This document shows, in pieces, positions 23,213 to 32,264 of a stretch of DNA of 64,000 bases. Source of the stretch: UBA2093 sp044340485 (lineage in GTDB: Bacteria > Actinomycetota > Acidimicrobiia > Acidimicrobiales > Ilumatobacteraceae); NCBI GenBank assembly GCA_044340485.1, contig JBIITN010000003.1:32060-96059 (forward strand), in the 5' to 3' direction. The number at the start of each line of letters is the position of its first letter. Position 1 is the first letter of the stretch. A program made the translations under genes and the position numbers. The notes beneath the pieces were generated by a model. The model was given only the letters and a program-made list of their open reading frames with translations, was not told where the DNA came from and did no database searches.

Positions 23213-25159
23213 ATGAGCCTGCTCGACAATATCCGCGAACCGCGAGACCTGTCACCGTTGTCGACAGAAGAGTTGTACACCCTTGCCGGAGAGATTCGCG
23301 ACTTCATCGTGAATGCTGTGAGCGAAACAGGTGGACATCTCGGTAGCAATCTTGGCGCAGTTGAGTTAACACTTGCACTTCATCGTGTTTTTGAAAGTCC
23401 ACGTGACGCAATCTTGTGGGACACCGGGCATCAGGCCTACGTTCACAAAATTCTCACAGGACGCAAAAGTGGATTTTCTCAGTTACGTCAATCAGGTGGA
23501 CTGTCGGGATACCCGAGTCGTGAAGAAAGTCGTCACGACTTCATCGAAAACAGTCATGCGTCAACTGTCTTGAGCTACGCACATGGGCTTGCAGTTGCCC
23601 GCGACAACGGCGCAGCAAATCATCGACATGTTGTCGCAGTGATCGGTGACGGATCAATGACGGGCGGTATGGCGTACGAAGCGCTTAACAATCTGGGACA
23701 CAGTAAGCGCCGTGTGATCATTGTGTTGAACGACAACGGACGTAGTTATGCACCCACCATTTCGAATCTCACGGCCGGAGATACATCGTCCATCACGATC
23801 TCGCCCGATCATCCATCATTGACCGATCGCGTTACCGACAAGTTGTCAAACGCACTCACCAACATTCGTTTAAATCCCACGTACGTGCGCAGGCAACGCA
23901 AGTTCGAAAACTTTATGCGCGACCTTCCTGTTGTCGGCAAACAAGCAGAACAAGGCGTTGAAGCATTCAAAGCCGCGGTTCGAGAGTTCTTACAGCCTCC
24001 ATCATTTTTTGAAGCTCTCGGTGTTCGTTACGTAGGCCCGGTTGATGGTCACGACATAGAAGCACTCGAACATGCGTTTGAAGCAGCAATCGCACGTGTT
24101 GATGAAGGACCCATTGTTGTGCATGTCCTCACGCAGAAGGGCCGTGGCTACTCACCAGCAGAAGATGACGACGAAAAACATCTTCATGACACGCCGACAT
24201 TCGACCCCATCACCGGACCAGCACTCAATGGACCATCCGGTTACACGCAAGCGTTTGCTGATGCACTTGTCAAACACGCCGATACCGATACTCGCGTGAT
24301 GGCTATCACCGCAGCAATGCCAGGCCCAACAGGTCTGCTCGAATTTCAAGAACGATTCCCCGAGCGGTTCCTCGACGTTGGTATCGCCGAACAACACGCG
24401 GTCACTACTGCGGCCGGCATGGCAATGGGTGGACTGCGACCAGTAGTTGCGCTGTATTCAACATTTTTGTCACGTGCGTGGGATCAAGTGGTGTACGACG
24501 TTGCACTTCATCGTCTGCCGGTGGTGTTCTGTTTGGATCGTGCTGGTATTACTGGTGACGACGGCCCAAGTCACCATGGCATCTACGACATGGCGCTTCT
24601 CACCAAAGTTCCGGGCATGCGCGTGTTGGCGCCCTCATCGGTACAAGAGTTGCAACAAATGTTTGCTGATGCAATGTCACTTGCTGACGACGGTCCTGTT
24701 GTCATCCGTTATCCAAAAGGCACCGCCCGCAAGGTCTCAGAAGGCGACGTTGGTTCCGGACTGAATGCGCGCAAGCTCGTTCAAGGCGGCGACAAGGTGT
24801 GCATTCTCGCAGTTGGAAAAATGGTGGGCAACGCATTGGCTGCTGCCGAGATGTTGCGCGAACAAAATATCGACGCGACGGTATGGGACGTGCGCTGCTG
24901 TTCCCATCTTGATCCCGAAATGATCAATGACGCAGCTCGACATGACCTTGTGATCACTGTTGAAGACGGGCTGCGAGACGGTGGCGTCGGCATGAGTATT
25001 GCCAGCCAGATCGACGAAGTACACCACGCGACTCATGTTTCAGTTCTTGGCATTCCCACCAAATTCATCTCCCATGCAAAGCCCGACATGATCTTTGCCC
25101 AGCTGGGTCTTGACGCAGCCGGCATAACTTCCCACGTTGCGTCACTCTTGGTGCGCTAA
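23213..25159 (+). CDS. dxs: 1-deoxy-D-xylulose-5-phosphate synthase
   Basis: A 648-residue thiamine-diphosphate enzyme that condenses pyruvate and glyceraldehyde-3-phosphate in the MEP isoprenoid pathway. N-terminal ETGGHLGSNLGAVELTLALH carries the conserved His. GDGSMTGGMAYEALNNLGH is the ThDP/Mg motif, and the FLDVGIAEQHAVTTAAGMA segment holds the catalytic Glu of the pyrimidine domain. RAGITGDDGPSHHGIYD is also diagnostic. All three domains are complete and the length is normal. It begins the run dxs - IMPase - small membrane protein - anchored protein - folP on the plus strand. No TPP riboswitch is visible in the 65 bp leader. Confidence 0.97.
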   Translation: MSLLDNIREPRDLSPLSTEELYTLAGEIRDFIVNAVSETGGHLGSNLGAVELTLALHRVFESPRDAILWDTGHQAYVHKILTGRKSGFSQLRQSGGLSGYPSREESRHDFIENSHASTVLSYAHGLAVARDNGAANHRHVVAVIGDGSMTGGMAYEALNNLGHSKRRVIIVLNDNGRSYAPTISNLTAGDTSSITISPDHPSLTDRVTDKLSNALTNIRLNPTYVRRQRKFENFMRDLPVVGKQAEQGVEAFKAAVREFLQPPSFFEALGVRYVGPVDGHDIEALEHAFEAAIARVDEGPIVVHVLTQKGRGYSPAEDDDEKHLHDTPTFDPITGPALNGPSGYTQAFADALVKHADTDTRVMAITAAMPGPTGLLEFQERFPERFLDVGIAEQHAVTTAAGMAMGGLRPVVALYSTFLSRAWDQVVYDVALHRLPVVFCLDRAGITGDDGPSHHGIYDMALLTKVPGMRVLAPSSVQELQQMFADAMSLADDGPVVIRYPKGTARKVSEGDVGSGLNARKLVQGGDKVCILAVGKMVGNALAAAEMLREQNIDATVWDVRCCSHLDPEMINDAARHDLVITVEDGLRDGGVGMSIASQIDEVHHATHVSVLGIPTKFISHAKPDMIFAQLGLDAAGITSHVASLLVR

Positions 25160-25168
25160 AACTGTTCT

Positions 25169-25951
25169 GTGAGCAACGACCTTCAACCTGATCTCGATCT
25201 CGCGCTTCAATTAGCAGATGTTGCGGATGCGTTGACGTTGCCAAAATTCAATGCTCAGGCATTTGTTGTTGAACTGAAAGACAACTTCACCGAAGTCACT
25301 GAAGTAGACCGCAACGTCGAGACCGAACTGTTACGCATAATTCATGCGCAACGCCCACACCACAATTGGTATGGCGAAGAACACGGTAGCGGTGGCTCCG
25401 ATGAGGCCGAATGGACCTGGGTGATCGACCCCATTGATGGAACCTCCAATTTTGTTCGCGGAGTTCCTGTATGGGCGACTCTCATTGCTCTCGTGCATCG
25501 CGACATTGGACCTGTCCTTGGCGTTGTGAGTGCACCATCGCTGCACACGCGCTGGTGGGGTGTGCGAGATGGCGGAGCATTTCGAAATGGAACGCCCATT
25601 CATGTGAGCACTGTCAATGAATTATTAGATGCGCATGCAAGCATCACTGCAAATACCGCATGGAACGTTGCAGGTAGATCGCAAAACATTCATCGTCTGC
25701 AAAACACGGTGAAGCGATCACGCGGATTCGGCGACTTCTGGCAACACATGCTGGTGGCAGAAGGCAGTATTGACCTCGCCGTTGATGCAATTGGGCTAGA
25801 GCCTTACGACATCGCAGCGTTAATGCCCATTGTGGAAGCGGCCGGCGGAATACTCAGCGATAGAGACGGCACTCGAACATGGCAAGGAACGTGTGCTGTT
25901 TCCAGCAATGGCCTCCTACACAACGATCTCATCACCATTCTCAACGCGTAA
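25169..25951 (+). CDS. Inositol-monophosphatase-family phosphatase (HisN-like)
   Basis: A 260-residue Mg-dependent sugar/alcohol phosphatase. The metal sites are WYGEEHG (Glu about residue 70) and VIDPIDGTSNFVRGVPVWAT (about 90-110). The later Asp lies in LEPYDIAALMPIVEAAGG. The domain matches both inositol-1-monophosphatases and the histidinol-phosphatases of actinobacteria (HisN). The short VRGVPVW after the DGT motif is typical of the HisN branch, but no histidine gene is nearby, so the assignment stays open. The start is a GTG 9 bp downstream of dxs, probably the same operon. Confidence 0.85.
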   Translation: MSNDLQPDLDLALQLADVADALTLPKFNAQAFVVELKDNFTEVTEVDRNVETELLRIIHAQRPHHNWYGEEHGSGGSDEAEWTWVIDPIDGTSNFVRGVPVWATLIALVHRDIGPVLGVVSAPSLHTRWWGVRDGGAFRNGTPIHVSTVNELLDAHASITANTAWNVAGRSQNIHRLQNTVKRSRGFGDFWQHMLVAEGSIDLAVDAIGLEPYDIAALMPIVEAAGGILSDRDGTRTWQGTCAVSSNGLLHNDLITILNA

Positions 25952-25956
25952 AGCGG

Positions 25957-25962
25957 TACGGT
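25957..25962 (+). promoter_or_regulatory. Leaderless -10 box for the 58-residue membrane protein
   Basis: TACGGT followed by 6 nt and the ATG at 25969. Confidence 0.4.
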
Positions 25963-25968
25963 ATTGCC

Positions 25969-26145
25969 ATGCCATTGCAACCCCATCGTCGACTTCATGC
26001 CGTCGTCACCGCTGCTGCTGTGATCGTTGCCGCAATTCTCGCAATCATCACCGGTGGAGATGCATTCGCCCTCGCTGTCGCGTCCGGCGCCACAACAGGC
26101 ATCGGATACTGGCTTGGTGGCATGGCCTATCGCCGGCACAAGTAG
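25969..26145 (+). CDS. Small membrane protein, two predicted helices
   Basis: A 58-residue protein with hydrophobic segments at about residues 9-27 and 31-50 separated by a short Gly-Asp turn, and a basic tail ending YRRHK. The family is not recognised. Support for expression is the -10 box 6 nt upstream of the ATG and Actinobacteria-like codon use across the frame. Helical hairpin proteins of this size may be membrane-stress or assembly factors, but nothing here shows a function. Confidence 0.55.
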   Translation: MPLQPHRRLHAVVTAAAVIVAAILAIITGGDAFALAVASGATTGIGYWLGGMAYRRHK

Positions 26146-26187
26146 GCACGCGTCTTTACATTTTTACTGGTTCTGACTTCCTTCACA

Positions 26188-26193
26188 TACTCT
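26188..26193 (+). promoter_or_regulatory. Leaderless -10 box for the gene at 26201
   Basis: TACTCT, then 7 nt, then the ATG at 26201. Confidence 0.45.
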
Positions 26194-26200
26194 CGGTTCA

Positions 26201-27157
26201 ATGATCTCAGCGCGTCGCACTAATACTGCAATTGGCATCGTCGTCGCGTTGCTTCTTGTCATCACCCTTGTTGTGGCAGTGTTCGGTACGCCCACTTCCG
26301 CACCCACGATTGACGACGTTGCGAACACCACTGTCACTACCTCCGCACCAACTAACAACACCGACAACGGGAAAGATCCCAAGTCAGGGTTGACCCGGGA
26401 TGCAGATACGTCAGACTCGTGGTTCTCACATACTTTCGCAGTCGAACAATTCGATTTCCCGATGGACGAACTCAGCTGCGACGAGATGGAGCAGTACTTC
26501 ACACTGGAATTGTGTGTCGTCGCTCAGACATCACGTGGTGATTTTATGGTCACGGCCACCGAAGCTTTCCGGGACTCTCAAGTTGCTACAGATGAGTCAA
26601 CTGATATTGAACTCAACCTCATGGTGTATGTACACACCACTGATAACGGACCAGCTCGAGCAATGAGTGTGCTCGATGGCAATGTGTCCTCTCCGTACAC
26701 TGCCAGTTCCTCACTTGTACGCGCTTCAACTTTTTCCGTGACCGGTGACGACATTGTTGTTTTGGAGTGGTCATCATCTGGTGACGAGGTTCGAGCCACC
26801 GACAGAACATGGTCTGCCATACAAGTGATAGCGATGGGGCCCGGTGGTCTGCCCGATGTGGTTGCCACATACGGAGGGTCAGACATCAGTTACGGCTCCG
26901 ATTCCCAGTCGCTCGTTCTCACATCTGAACGTTTTGGGCCACCGTCGCGCTCCTCCGAAGCAGAACCCTGGCTTACTGTTCTTCGTCTGTCTCCATCAAC
27001 ATCGCTCATGACATCATCAAAGACATCATCAACCTGGCAAGAGATCATCACCTCGCAGGCCGTTTCGCAGTTTGATGCTTCTTCGTTGTCACGGCCCAAC
27101 ACTCAAGACACCTATGAATTTCCACGACGACGCACAACGTCTGGATCTATCAACTAG
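26201..27157 (+). CDS. Membrane-anchored extracytoplasmic protein of unknown function
   Basis: A 318-residue protein. A basic start and one strong hydrophobic helix (about residues 10-29) form an uncleaved anchor or signal peptide. A Thr/Asn/Pro-rich linker follows (about 30-62), then a soluble domain rich in Ser, Asp and Val. Two cysteines (LSCDEM and ELCVVAQ, about residues 92 and 106) could form a disulfide outside the cell. The C-terminal 60 residues are Ser/Thr-rich. I do not recognise the fold. It sits 12 bp upstream of folP but has its own -10 box and no obvious link to folate synthesis. Confidence 0.75.
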   Translation: MISARRTNTAIGIVVALLLVITLVVAVFGTPTSAPTIDDVANTTVTTSAPTNNTDNGKDPKSGLTRDADTSDSWFSHTFAVEQFDFPMDELSCDEMEQYFTLELCVVAQTSRGDFMVTATEAFRDSQVATDESTDIELNLMVYVHTTDNGPARAMSVLDGNVSSPYTASSSLVRASTFSVTGDDIVVLEWSSSGDEVRATDRTWSAIQVIAMGPGGLPDVVATYGGSDISYGSDSQSLVLTSERFGPPSRSSEAEPWLTVLRLSPSTSLMTSSKTSSTWQEIITSQAVSQFDASSLSRPNTQDTYEFPRRRTTSGSIN

Positions 27158-27169
27158 CACCACCTCGTC

Positions 27170-28072
27170 ATGACAAATCTTTCTTCACCCATACTGTCTG
27201 CCCATGGCAAGACCATGGTGATCAACCAACCGCTCATCATGGCAGTGATCAATGCAACCCCCGATTCGTTCAGTGATGCTGGCCAATACGCAACGCTCGA
27301 AGCGCGCATGTCTCGCGCACAAGAAGTCGTAGAAGCTGGCGCAGATATTCTCGATGTGGGCGGACAGTCTGCGATCACGGGAGTTCCCGAGATTTCTGAA
27401 GACGAAGAAATTGATCGCATCAGCCCAGTGATTCAGTGGATTGCACAAAACACCAACGTATTGATATCAGTTGACACATATCGCCCGCGCGTAGCTCAGG
27501 CTGCACTCGATGCGGGCGCGCACATCATTAATGACATCAGTGGATTGCTGTATCCAGAAATTGCCGACATCGTGGCCTCGACGCGAGCTGGCTACATCTT
27601 GATGCACAATCGTGGCCGTCCAAAAGTCCGCCTCACTGACGCAGATTTGTACGACAACGTGGTTTCTGACGTCATGTCGTTCATGACGGAACGACTCGCA
27701 ACCTTGGAATCACACGGGGTGAATCGTGACCAAGTCATTGTCGACCCAGGTCCAGATTTTTCTAAAACTCCCGCCCAAACGGTGGAGGTGCTTCGAGAAC
27801 TCGGCGAGTTAGCAACATTTGATCGCCCTATGTTGTTGCCGGTATCACGGAAAGATTTCATCGGTGCAATCACAGGGAGACCCCCGCGTGAACGACTGGC
27901 AGGAACTCTTGCCGCTATCGGACACGCTCTCACCATCTCTCGTTCAACGATCTATCGCGTCCATGATGTTCTTGAGGTACGTAACTTCATCGATGTGTGG
28001 GACGTGCTACATGAACATCGCGAGATCGATAAAAATGCACTGCTTGATCGATCGCTGTGGCGGGCAACCTGA
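27170..28072 (+). CDS. folP: Dihydropteroate synthase family protein, FolP2-like
   Basis: A 300-residue TIM-barrel protein of the DHPS family. The strand-1 motif AVINATPDSFSDAG and the phosphate-side VIVDPGPDFSKTP are kept. Two catalytic loops are unusual: the loop-2 consensus GGESTRPG reads GGQSAITG, and the GxSRKS motif reads VSRKDF. Actinobacteria often have FolP1 (true DHPS) and FolP2, a homologue beside gpgS that lacks DHPS activity in mycobacteria. Here the gene is convergent with gpgS (5 bp apart), so FolP2 is the likelier identity. No other folP is in the window to compare. Whether it makes dihydropteroate is uncertain. Confidence 0.8.
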   Translation: MTNLSSPILSAHGKTMVINQPLIMAVINATPDSFSDAGQYATLEARMSRAQEVVEAGADILDVGGQSAITGVPEISEDEEIDRISPVIQWIAQNTNVLISVDTYRPRVAQAALDAGAHIINDISGLLYPEIADIVASTRAGYILMHNRGRPKVRLTDADLYDNVVSDVMSFMTERLATLESHGVNRDQVIVDPGPDFSKTPAQTVEVLRELGELATFDRPMLLPVSRKDFIGAITGRPPRERLAGTLAAIGHALTISRSTIYRVHDVLEVRNFIDVWDVLHEHREIDKNALLDRSLWRAT

Positions 28073-28077
28073 CGCGT

Positions 28078-28863
28078 TTACTGCAACTGGCGGTCGATAA
28101 CTTGCGCGTCAACAATGTCGCCGTAATTCGGAAGGGTCACACCTCGAAGAGTCGCACCCGCCAAAACTTGGTTCCGAACTTCCGTTAACGCTTCGTCGGG
28201 TTTCCAGCGATTATGCAAAGGGCCCCAATCAACTTCTGCAATTCCTGCATCTCCAAATGCACGCCACATGTCGATCAACATTGCAATTTCTATTCCATAC
28301 CCAGTTGCAATAAACATGCCCTGTAGTGCATTCGCCCGCACGGCAACTTGACCACTCAGTGGTTGCGATAACTCCGCGAGTCTCGCGCTCTCTCGTGCCG
28401 CTAGAGGCCTTCCTACTTCCTCAGTGACTCGACCTGCTGTCTTGTCGCGGGGAACTCCATGTTCATCAACACGAACGAATCCCGATTTCACGAACATCAC
28501 ACGAGAATCGCGACGCAGTGGTTCCACTAATAAGGACAGGTGATCCGCAGTGACATTGCCAAGATCAGCATCCATAAAGACGTATATGTCTGCTTTCACT
28601 TCACACAAGCCTCGCCACAACGAGTCACCTTTGCCGAGCACCTCTCCCGCATCACTACGAATGTTTGATGAAATACAACACTCAACATTGGCGGCATTGA
28701 CGACAGCAGCGGTGCCATCAGTAGATCCACTGTCCAACACCAATGCACGCGACACAACATGTTGTTGCAGTGCGTCTTTCATCACTTTCAACGTCGGGGC
28801 AATCACCGCGCTTTCGTTTCGCGCGGGAACAAAGAGCACTACTTCCAAATTGGATCGACTCAT
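28078..28863 (-). CDS. gpgS: Glucosyl-3-phosphoglycerate synthase
   Basis: A 261-residue retaining GT-A glycosyltransferase (GT81) that transfers glucose from a nucleotide-glucose to 3-phosphoglycerate, giving glucosylglycerate and, in mycobacteria, starting methylglucose lipopolysaccharide. It shows FVPARNESAVIAPTL, LDSGSTDGT, GKGDSLWRGL and the metal motif MDADLGN, followed by KSGFVRVDEHGVPRDKTAGRVTE, a GpgS signature. It is somewhat shorter than mycobacterial GpgS at the N-terminus. The start overlaps the folB-folK stop by 4 bp, so the genes are co-translated. galU in this window supplies UDP-glucose. Confidence 0.9.
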   Translation of the reverse strand: MSRSNLEVVLFVPARNESAVIAPTLKVMKDALQQHVVSRALVLDSGSTDGTAAVVNAANVECCISSNIRSDAGEVLGKGDSLWRGLCEVKADIYVFMDADLGNVTADHLSLLVEPLRRDSRVMFVKSGFVRVDEHGVPRDKTAGRVTEEVGRPLAARESARLAELSQPLSGQVAVRANALQGMFIATGYGIEIAMLIDMWRAFGDAGIAEVDWGPLHNRWKPDEALTEVRNQVLAGATLRGVTLPNYGDIVDAQVIDRQLQ

Positions 28864-29738
28864 GTCAGATGCGACAATGCTCCACGTTTATACACCTGAC
28901 CAGTCGGTGCAGTGTCTTCCCACCCAGATGGACAACGATCAGGTGCAACGTCTGCAAGCGGAGCAAGAACAAAGCGGCGCTGGTTCCAACGCGGGTGTGG
29001 AATAGTGAGATGGTCATCTGTGATGGAGATATCGTCGTAAAAAATAATGTCGAGGTCGAGGGTTCGCGGACCCCAATGAACAACACGTTCCCGTAACTCG
29101 TCGGCTTCAATCATGTTTAGGCGGCGCAGCAATGCGTATGGATCGAGATCTGTCTCAATAACTGCGACCATGTTGAGATATGCACCCTGATCATCGGGGC
29201 CACCCACGGGACCGGTTTCATACACGAGAGACTCAGCAACTACGTGTCCGATGTTTTCAAGTTGTGACATTGCAAATTGTAAATGACTCACCCGGTCGCC
29301 CAAATTGCTTCCTAAAGCAACGACAGCGCGATGTGTAGGAGAAGCATTGTCACGGTTCGTCACATCAGATTGACGACGTGTAATACGCACGGCTGTTGAA
29401 GAAAGTTCCTCGTCGATTGGAGGGTGCAGCTTGGTGATGGTTACATGAGCCAACTCGACGCCAGGAAAACCAAGTGCACACTCGGCTACTCGATGAGCAA
29501 GTCGCTCGAGAAGCAAGTCCGAAGAGCCTCGAGCCAAGTCTGCGATCGCATCACACATGGCACCATAGTTCACAGTGTCATGAAGATCGTCTGAACGGCC
29601 AGCCCGTACAAGGTCTACTTCCACATCAACATCGATCTGGATGGGCTGAGGTGCTTGACGTTCATGGGGCAATACACCAATAAGAACCATCACACGCAGA
29701 CCGTTGATGTACACGTGATCGCGCGCCATACGTGTCAT
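28860..29738 (-). CDS. FolB-FolK fusion: dihydroneopterin aldolase / HPPK
   Basis: A 292-residue bifunctional folate enzyme. Residues about 1-120 are dihydroneopterin aldolase (VYINGLRVMVLIGVLPHERQ, DTVNYGAMCDAI, LERLAHRVAE, VTITKLHPPI). Residues about 135-285 are 6-hydroxymethyl-7,8-dihydropterin pyrophosphokinase (AVVALGSNLGDR, ETGPVGGPDDQGAYLNMV, WGPRTLDLDIIFYDD, IPHPRWNQRRFVLAPLADVAP). Both active-site sets look complete. The fusion replaces the usual separate folB and folK. Start ATG 29738; a second ATG at 29729 is possible. With folE about 5.4 kb away and folP next to it, the local set covers GTP to dihydropteroate except for the phosphatase step. Confidence 0.92.
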   Translation of the reverse strand: MTRMARDHVYINGLRVMVLIGVLPHERQAPQPIQIDVDVEVDLVRAGRSDDLHDTVNYGAMCDAIADLARGSSDLLLERLAHRVAECALGFPGVELAHVTITKLHPPIDEELSSTAVRITRRQSDVTNRDNASPTHRAVVALGSNLGDRVSHLQFAMSQLENIGHVVAESLVYETGPVGGPDDQGAYLNMVAVIETDLDPYALLRRLNMIEADELRERVVHWGPRTLDLDIIFYDDISITDDHLTIPHPRWNQRRFVLAPLADVAPDRCPSGWEDTAPTGQVYKRGALSHLT

Positions 29739-29753
29739 GTCTATCGGAAAAAC

Positions 29754-29759
29754 TACGCT
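29754..29759 (+). promoter_or_regulatory. Leaderless -10 box of the alpha/beta-hydrolase gene
   Basis: TACGCT then 6 nt and the ATG at 29766, inside the 27 bp gap shared with the divergent folB-folK gene. Confidence 0.45.
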
Positions 29760-29765
29760 CGACCT

Positions 29766-30689
29766 ATGGTAGAAAAAATTCCATATGACGAATTCAGCAT
29801 GTTTCACGAAAACGCCGAAGAATATGGTCTTCCCTTTGACGCCCCGCCAATTGTTCGACGCGAATTCATCTCCGTGTCGGATACTCGACGCTTATCTGCG
29901 CTGGTATGGGGAAACAGTGAACCCGAATTCGTCTTCTTACATGGTGGTGCACAAAACGCGCACACATGGGACACGGTCATGCTCGCATTGCAACGCCCAG
30001 GTATCTGTATTGATTTACCCGGTCATGGACACAGTGATTCAGGATCTCAACCAACGCCTCGTGACCTTCCGCTTGCTGCAAACGCAGCCGATATTGCGTC
30101 TGTTGTGTCTGCGCTAGCTCCGAACGCAAAGGTTGTAGTTGGTATGTCCCTAGGGGGACTCACAACACTTGGAGTATTGCGAGATCACCCACAACTGGTG
30201 CGATCAGTGGTACTCGTCGACATCACACCGGGCGTCAATGCCGAGAAAGCAAAAGCAATCACAGATTTTGTGAACGGCCCAGCGACATTTCCTTCATTTG
30301 ACGAACTGCTACAACGAACAATTGAATTCAACCCCACCCGCAGTGTGTCGTCTCTACGGCGCGGCATCTTGCACAATGCCCTGCAGCAAGACGACGGCAC
30401 TTGGGTGTGGCGTCATCGCAGGGAAGATGCCCCTCCATTGCCAGAAATCGATGGCGAACGATTAACGCTTGATCCATCGTCGCTGTGGGACACCATCTCG
30501 GACACAAAAGTTCCACTCATGTTGGTACGCGGTATGCGACCACAATCCGTTGTGAGCGACGACGATGAAAAAGAACTACTCCGTCGCGCCCCACATGCAG
30601 TGATTGAACGAATCACTGATGCTGGCCACAGCGTGCAAGGCGATACACCATTAGAGCTTGCACAATTACTGAACGTGTTCGTGAAGTAA
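29766..30689 (+). CDS. Alpha/beta-hydrolase fold protein
   Basis: A 307-residue cytoplasmic hydrolase. The oxyanion region FLHGGAQNAHTW, IDLPGHGHSD, the nucleophile elbow VGMSLGGLTTLG (Ser about residue 127) and the late His in DAGHSVQGDTP are all present, with an acidic residue expected in the LVRGMRPQSVVSDDDE region. The fold covers esterases, C-C hydrolases and epoxide hydrolases; the substrate cannot be assigned. The start was moved to the ATG at 29766, since the longer frame back to 29655 would run antisense into the folB coding start. Confidence 0.87.
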   Translation: MVEKIPYDEFSMFHENAEEYGLPFDAPPIVRREFISVSDTRRLSALVWGNSEPEFVFLHGGAQNAHTWDTVMLALQRPGICIDLPGHGHSDSGSQPTPRDLPLAANAADIASVVSALAPNAKVVVGMSLGGLTTLGVLRDHPQLVRSVVLVDITPGVNAEKAKAITDFVNGPATFPSFDELLQRTIEFNPTRSVSSLRRGILHNALQQDDGTWVWRHRREDAPPLPEIDGERLTLDPSSLWDTISDTKVPLMLVRGMRPQSVVSDDDEKELLRRAPHAVIERITDAGHSVQGDTPLELAQLLNVFVK

Positions 30690-30710
30690 CTACTCAGTAT
30701 GTGAGTCGAA

Positions 30711-31478
30711 TTACTCAATGGTGGGAGTGTCGTTGGACCGACGTCGCACCACAAGGTACGCCACACCAACGAGGGCGGCAACCGCAACTGCGATCACGAT
30801 GCCGATACCGAGGACGTTAGACCCACCGTCGTCATCATTTCCTGATCCGAGACCTTCGCCATCTTCACCGGAACCACCGGTGGCGCCGCCACGTTCGCTG
30901 AACATCTGAATATCGAGTGTTTCCGTGAGATCACTGTCGATGTTCACAACGTTTCCATCAACTGTGACTGAATCGGGAAGATCAGCCGGAACTGTTTTGG
31001 TGATGTCACCTGGAAATTCGAGCGTGAACTTGATGGAGCCCTCCATGCCTTCCACGCTGCCGGCGTCCACTCCGGTGTCACCTTCACCCATGCCTTCGCT
31101 CTTGTAGGTGAATTTCAACTGGTCATCAGATGTGACTTCAATTTTCATGTCTTCGTCGTCAAGCGGAGTGTTGTCATAGGTGATTTCCATCTTGTACTGG
31201 CCATCTTCCTCAGTCACTGTGAAACCTTGACCTTCAGGGATGGTGCCCGACTCAGGGTCGAGCAACTGCTTCTCGAAAGCTTCTTTGTCGGTGATACCAA
31301 ACATCTGAGCGAGTTCTGTCGACATCGACACATTCATCACGCCGTCAACTGTCGCATCATTATTCACCGAGAAATTTGCTTCAGACTCGATACAGCCGGT
31401 CAGCACCAAGCATGCAAGCCCTGCCGCCGCTGTTACTACGACTACTCGACGCATTCCCATTGCTTTACAGACTCGCAT
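30711..31478 (-). CDS. LppM-like lipoprotein with C-terminal membrane helix
   Basis: A 255-residue exported lipoprotein. The N-terminal signal ends in the lipobox LTGC (Cys about residue 28), predicting lipidation outside the membrane. The soluble domain (about 30-205) resembles the LppM/DUF3153 family: FSVNNDATVDGVMNVSMS, a LEFPGDITKT strand and DLTETLDIQMFSERG. A Gly/Asp/Ser linker leads to a second anchor (about 226-246) and a basic end. An AGGGGAT ribosome-binding site supports the ATG at 31478. LppM of M. tuberculosis affects phagosome biology, but no such role can be inferred here. It is transcribed after the TetR gene (59 bp gap). Confidence 0.75.
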   Translation of the reverse strand: MRVCKAMGMRRVVVVTAAAGLACLVLTGCIESEANFSVNNDATVDGVMNVSMSTELAQMFGITDKEAFEKQLLDPESGTIPEGQGFTVTEEDGQYKMEITYDNTPLDDEDMKIEVTSDDQLKFTYKSEGMGEGDTGVDAGSVEGMEGSIKFTLEFPGDITKTVPADLPDSVTVDGNVVNIDSDLTETLDIQMFSERGGATGGSGEDGEGLGSGNDDDGGSNVLGIGIVIAVAVAALVGVAYLVVRRRSNDTPTIE

Positions 31479-31537
31479 GTGATCCCCTACTGATTGAAAC
31501 CTGCTTCAACCGACACAGTAGACCACGAGATGTTCGC

Positions 31538-32203
31538 CTATTGCGATTTCGTCAGAACGGCGGTCAAACCGCGACGCAATACCTCTCGTAAACGATCTGG
31601 TTCTGGCTTTGTCTCTAGTAGCTCCATGAGAACAACACCGAATGCAAGCGCCTCAACAAAGACAGCCATTGCAAGAGGATCCAATCCATCATCTGCAACT
31701 CCATGCTGTTGGGCCAATGTCATCACCTGCTCCCACTGTGCTGCTAACTCCGACTCAATATCAATTAATGCTGCTCGGAGTTGCGGCCGATCAATGGCTG
31801 CTGCAAGAGCGCTAGCGCGCACGAGCCGATCGTGACGGTGTTCGGACGACGCAATTGATTGACACATTGAATCGATGCACGCTGACAAACTCTCAGCGCT
31901 TTCAATCTCACGCAGCGCTTCTCGCAGTGCCTCAATTTCTACAAATGGTTGCTCTTGGAGACGTGCGAATTGCGCTGCACGAATTAATCCGTCACGATCA
32001 CCAAAATGGTGATAAATCGCGCCGTATGACACTCCCGTCTTTCGACTGATGTCGGTGATGTGCACACCAGATTCTCCTTGACGTTCCAACACGTCAACTG
32101 CAGCGTTCACTACGGATTCAATCTTGTCTTTCGCTCTTTGTTGTTGTGCTCGTTGTCGCGGTGGACGACGTGGCAATAAATGGTTCTGACTTTCTGTCTC
32201 CAT
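31538..32203 (-). CDS. TetR-family transcriptional regulator
   Basis: A 221-residue one-component repressor. The N-terminal helix-turn-helix is clear: AVDVLERQGESGVHITDISRKTGVSYGAIYHHFGDRDGLIRAA (about residues 34-76), with the YHHF recognition-helix signature. The C-terminal ligand domain is not identifiable to a ligand class. Its basic N-terminal extension (RRPPRQRAQQQRAKDK) is common in actinobacterial members. A perfect 12 bp inverted repeat at 32265-32293, about 62 bp upstream of its start, may be an autoregulatory operator. Downstream on the same strand is the LppM-like gene. Confidence 0.88.
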   Translation of the reverse strand: METESQNHLLPRRPPRQRAQQQRAKDKIESVVNAAVDVLERQGESGVHITDISRKTGVSYGAIYHHFGDRDGLIRAAQFARLQEQPFVEIEALREALREIESAESLSACIDSMCQSIASSEHRHDRLVRASALAAAIDRPQLRAALIDIESELAAQWEQVMTLAQQHGVADDGLDPLAMAVFVEALAFGVVLMELLETKPEPDRLREVLRRGLTAVLTKSQ

Positions 32204-32264
32204 GTCGAGAATGTAGTGACAATTTCAGAGCGACTTTTTCATCTGACACATCAAACAGTAGTTC

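Noticed and set aside
29474..29683. Plus-strand ORF inside the FolB region
   Set aside because: It is antisense to the well-conserved dihydroneopterin aldolase domain and has no motif of its own.
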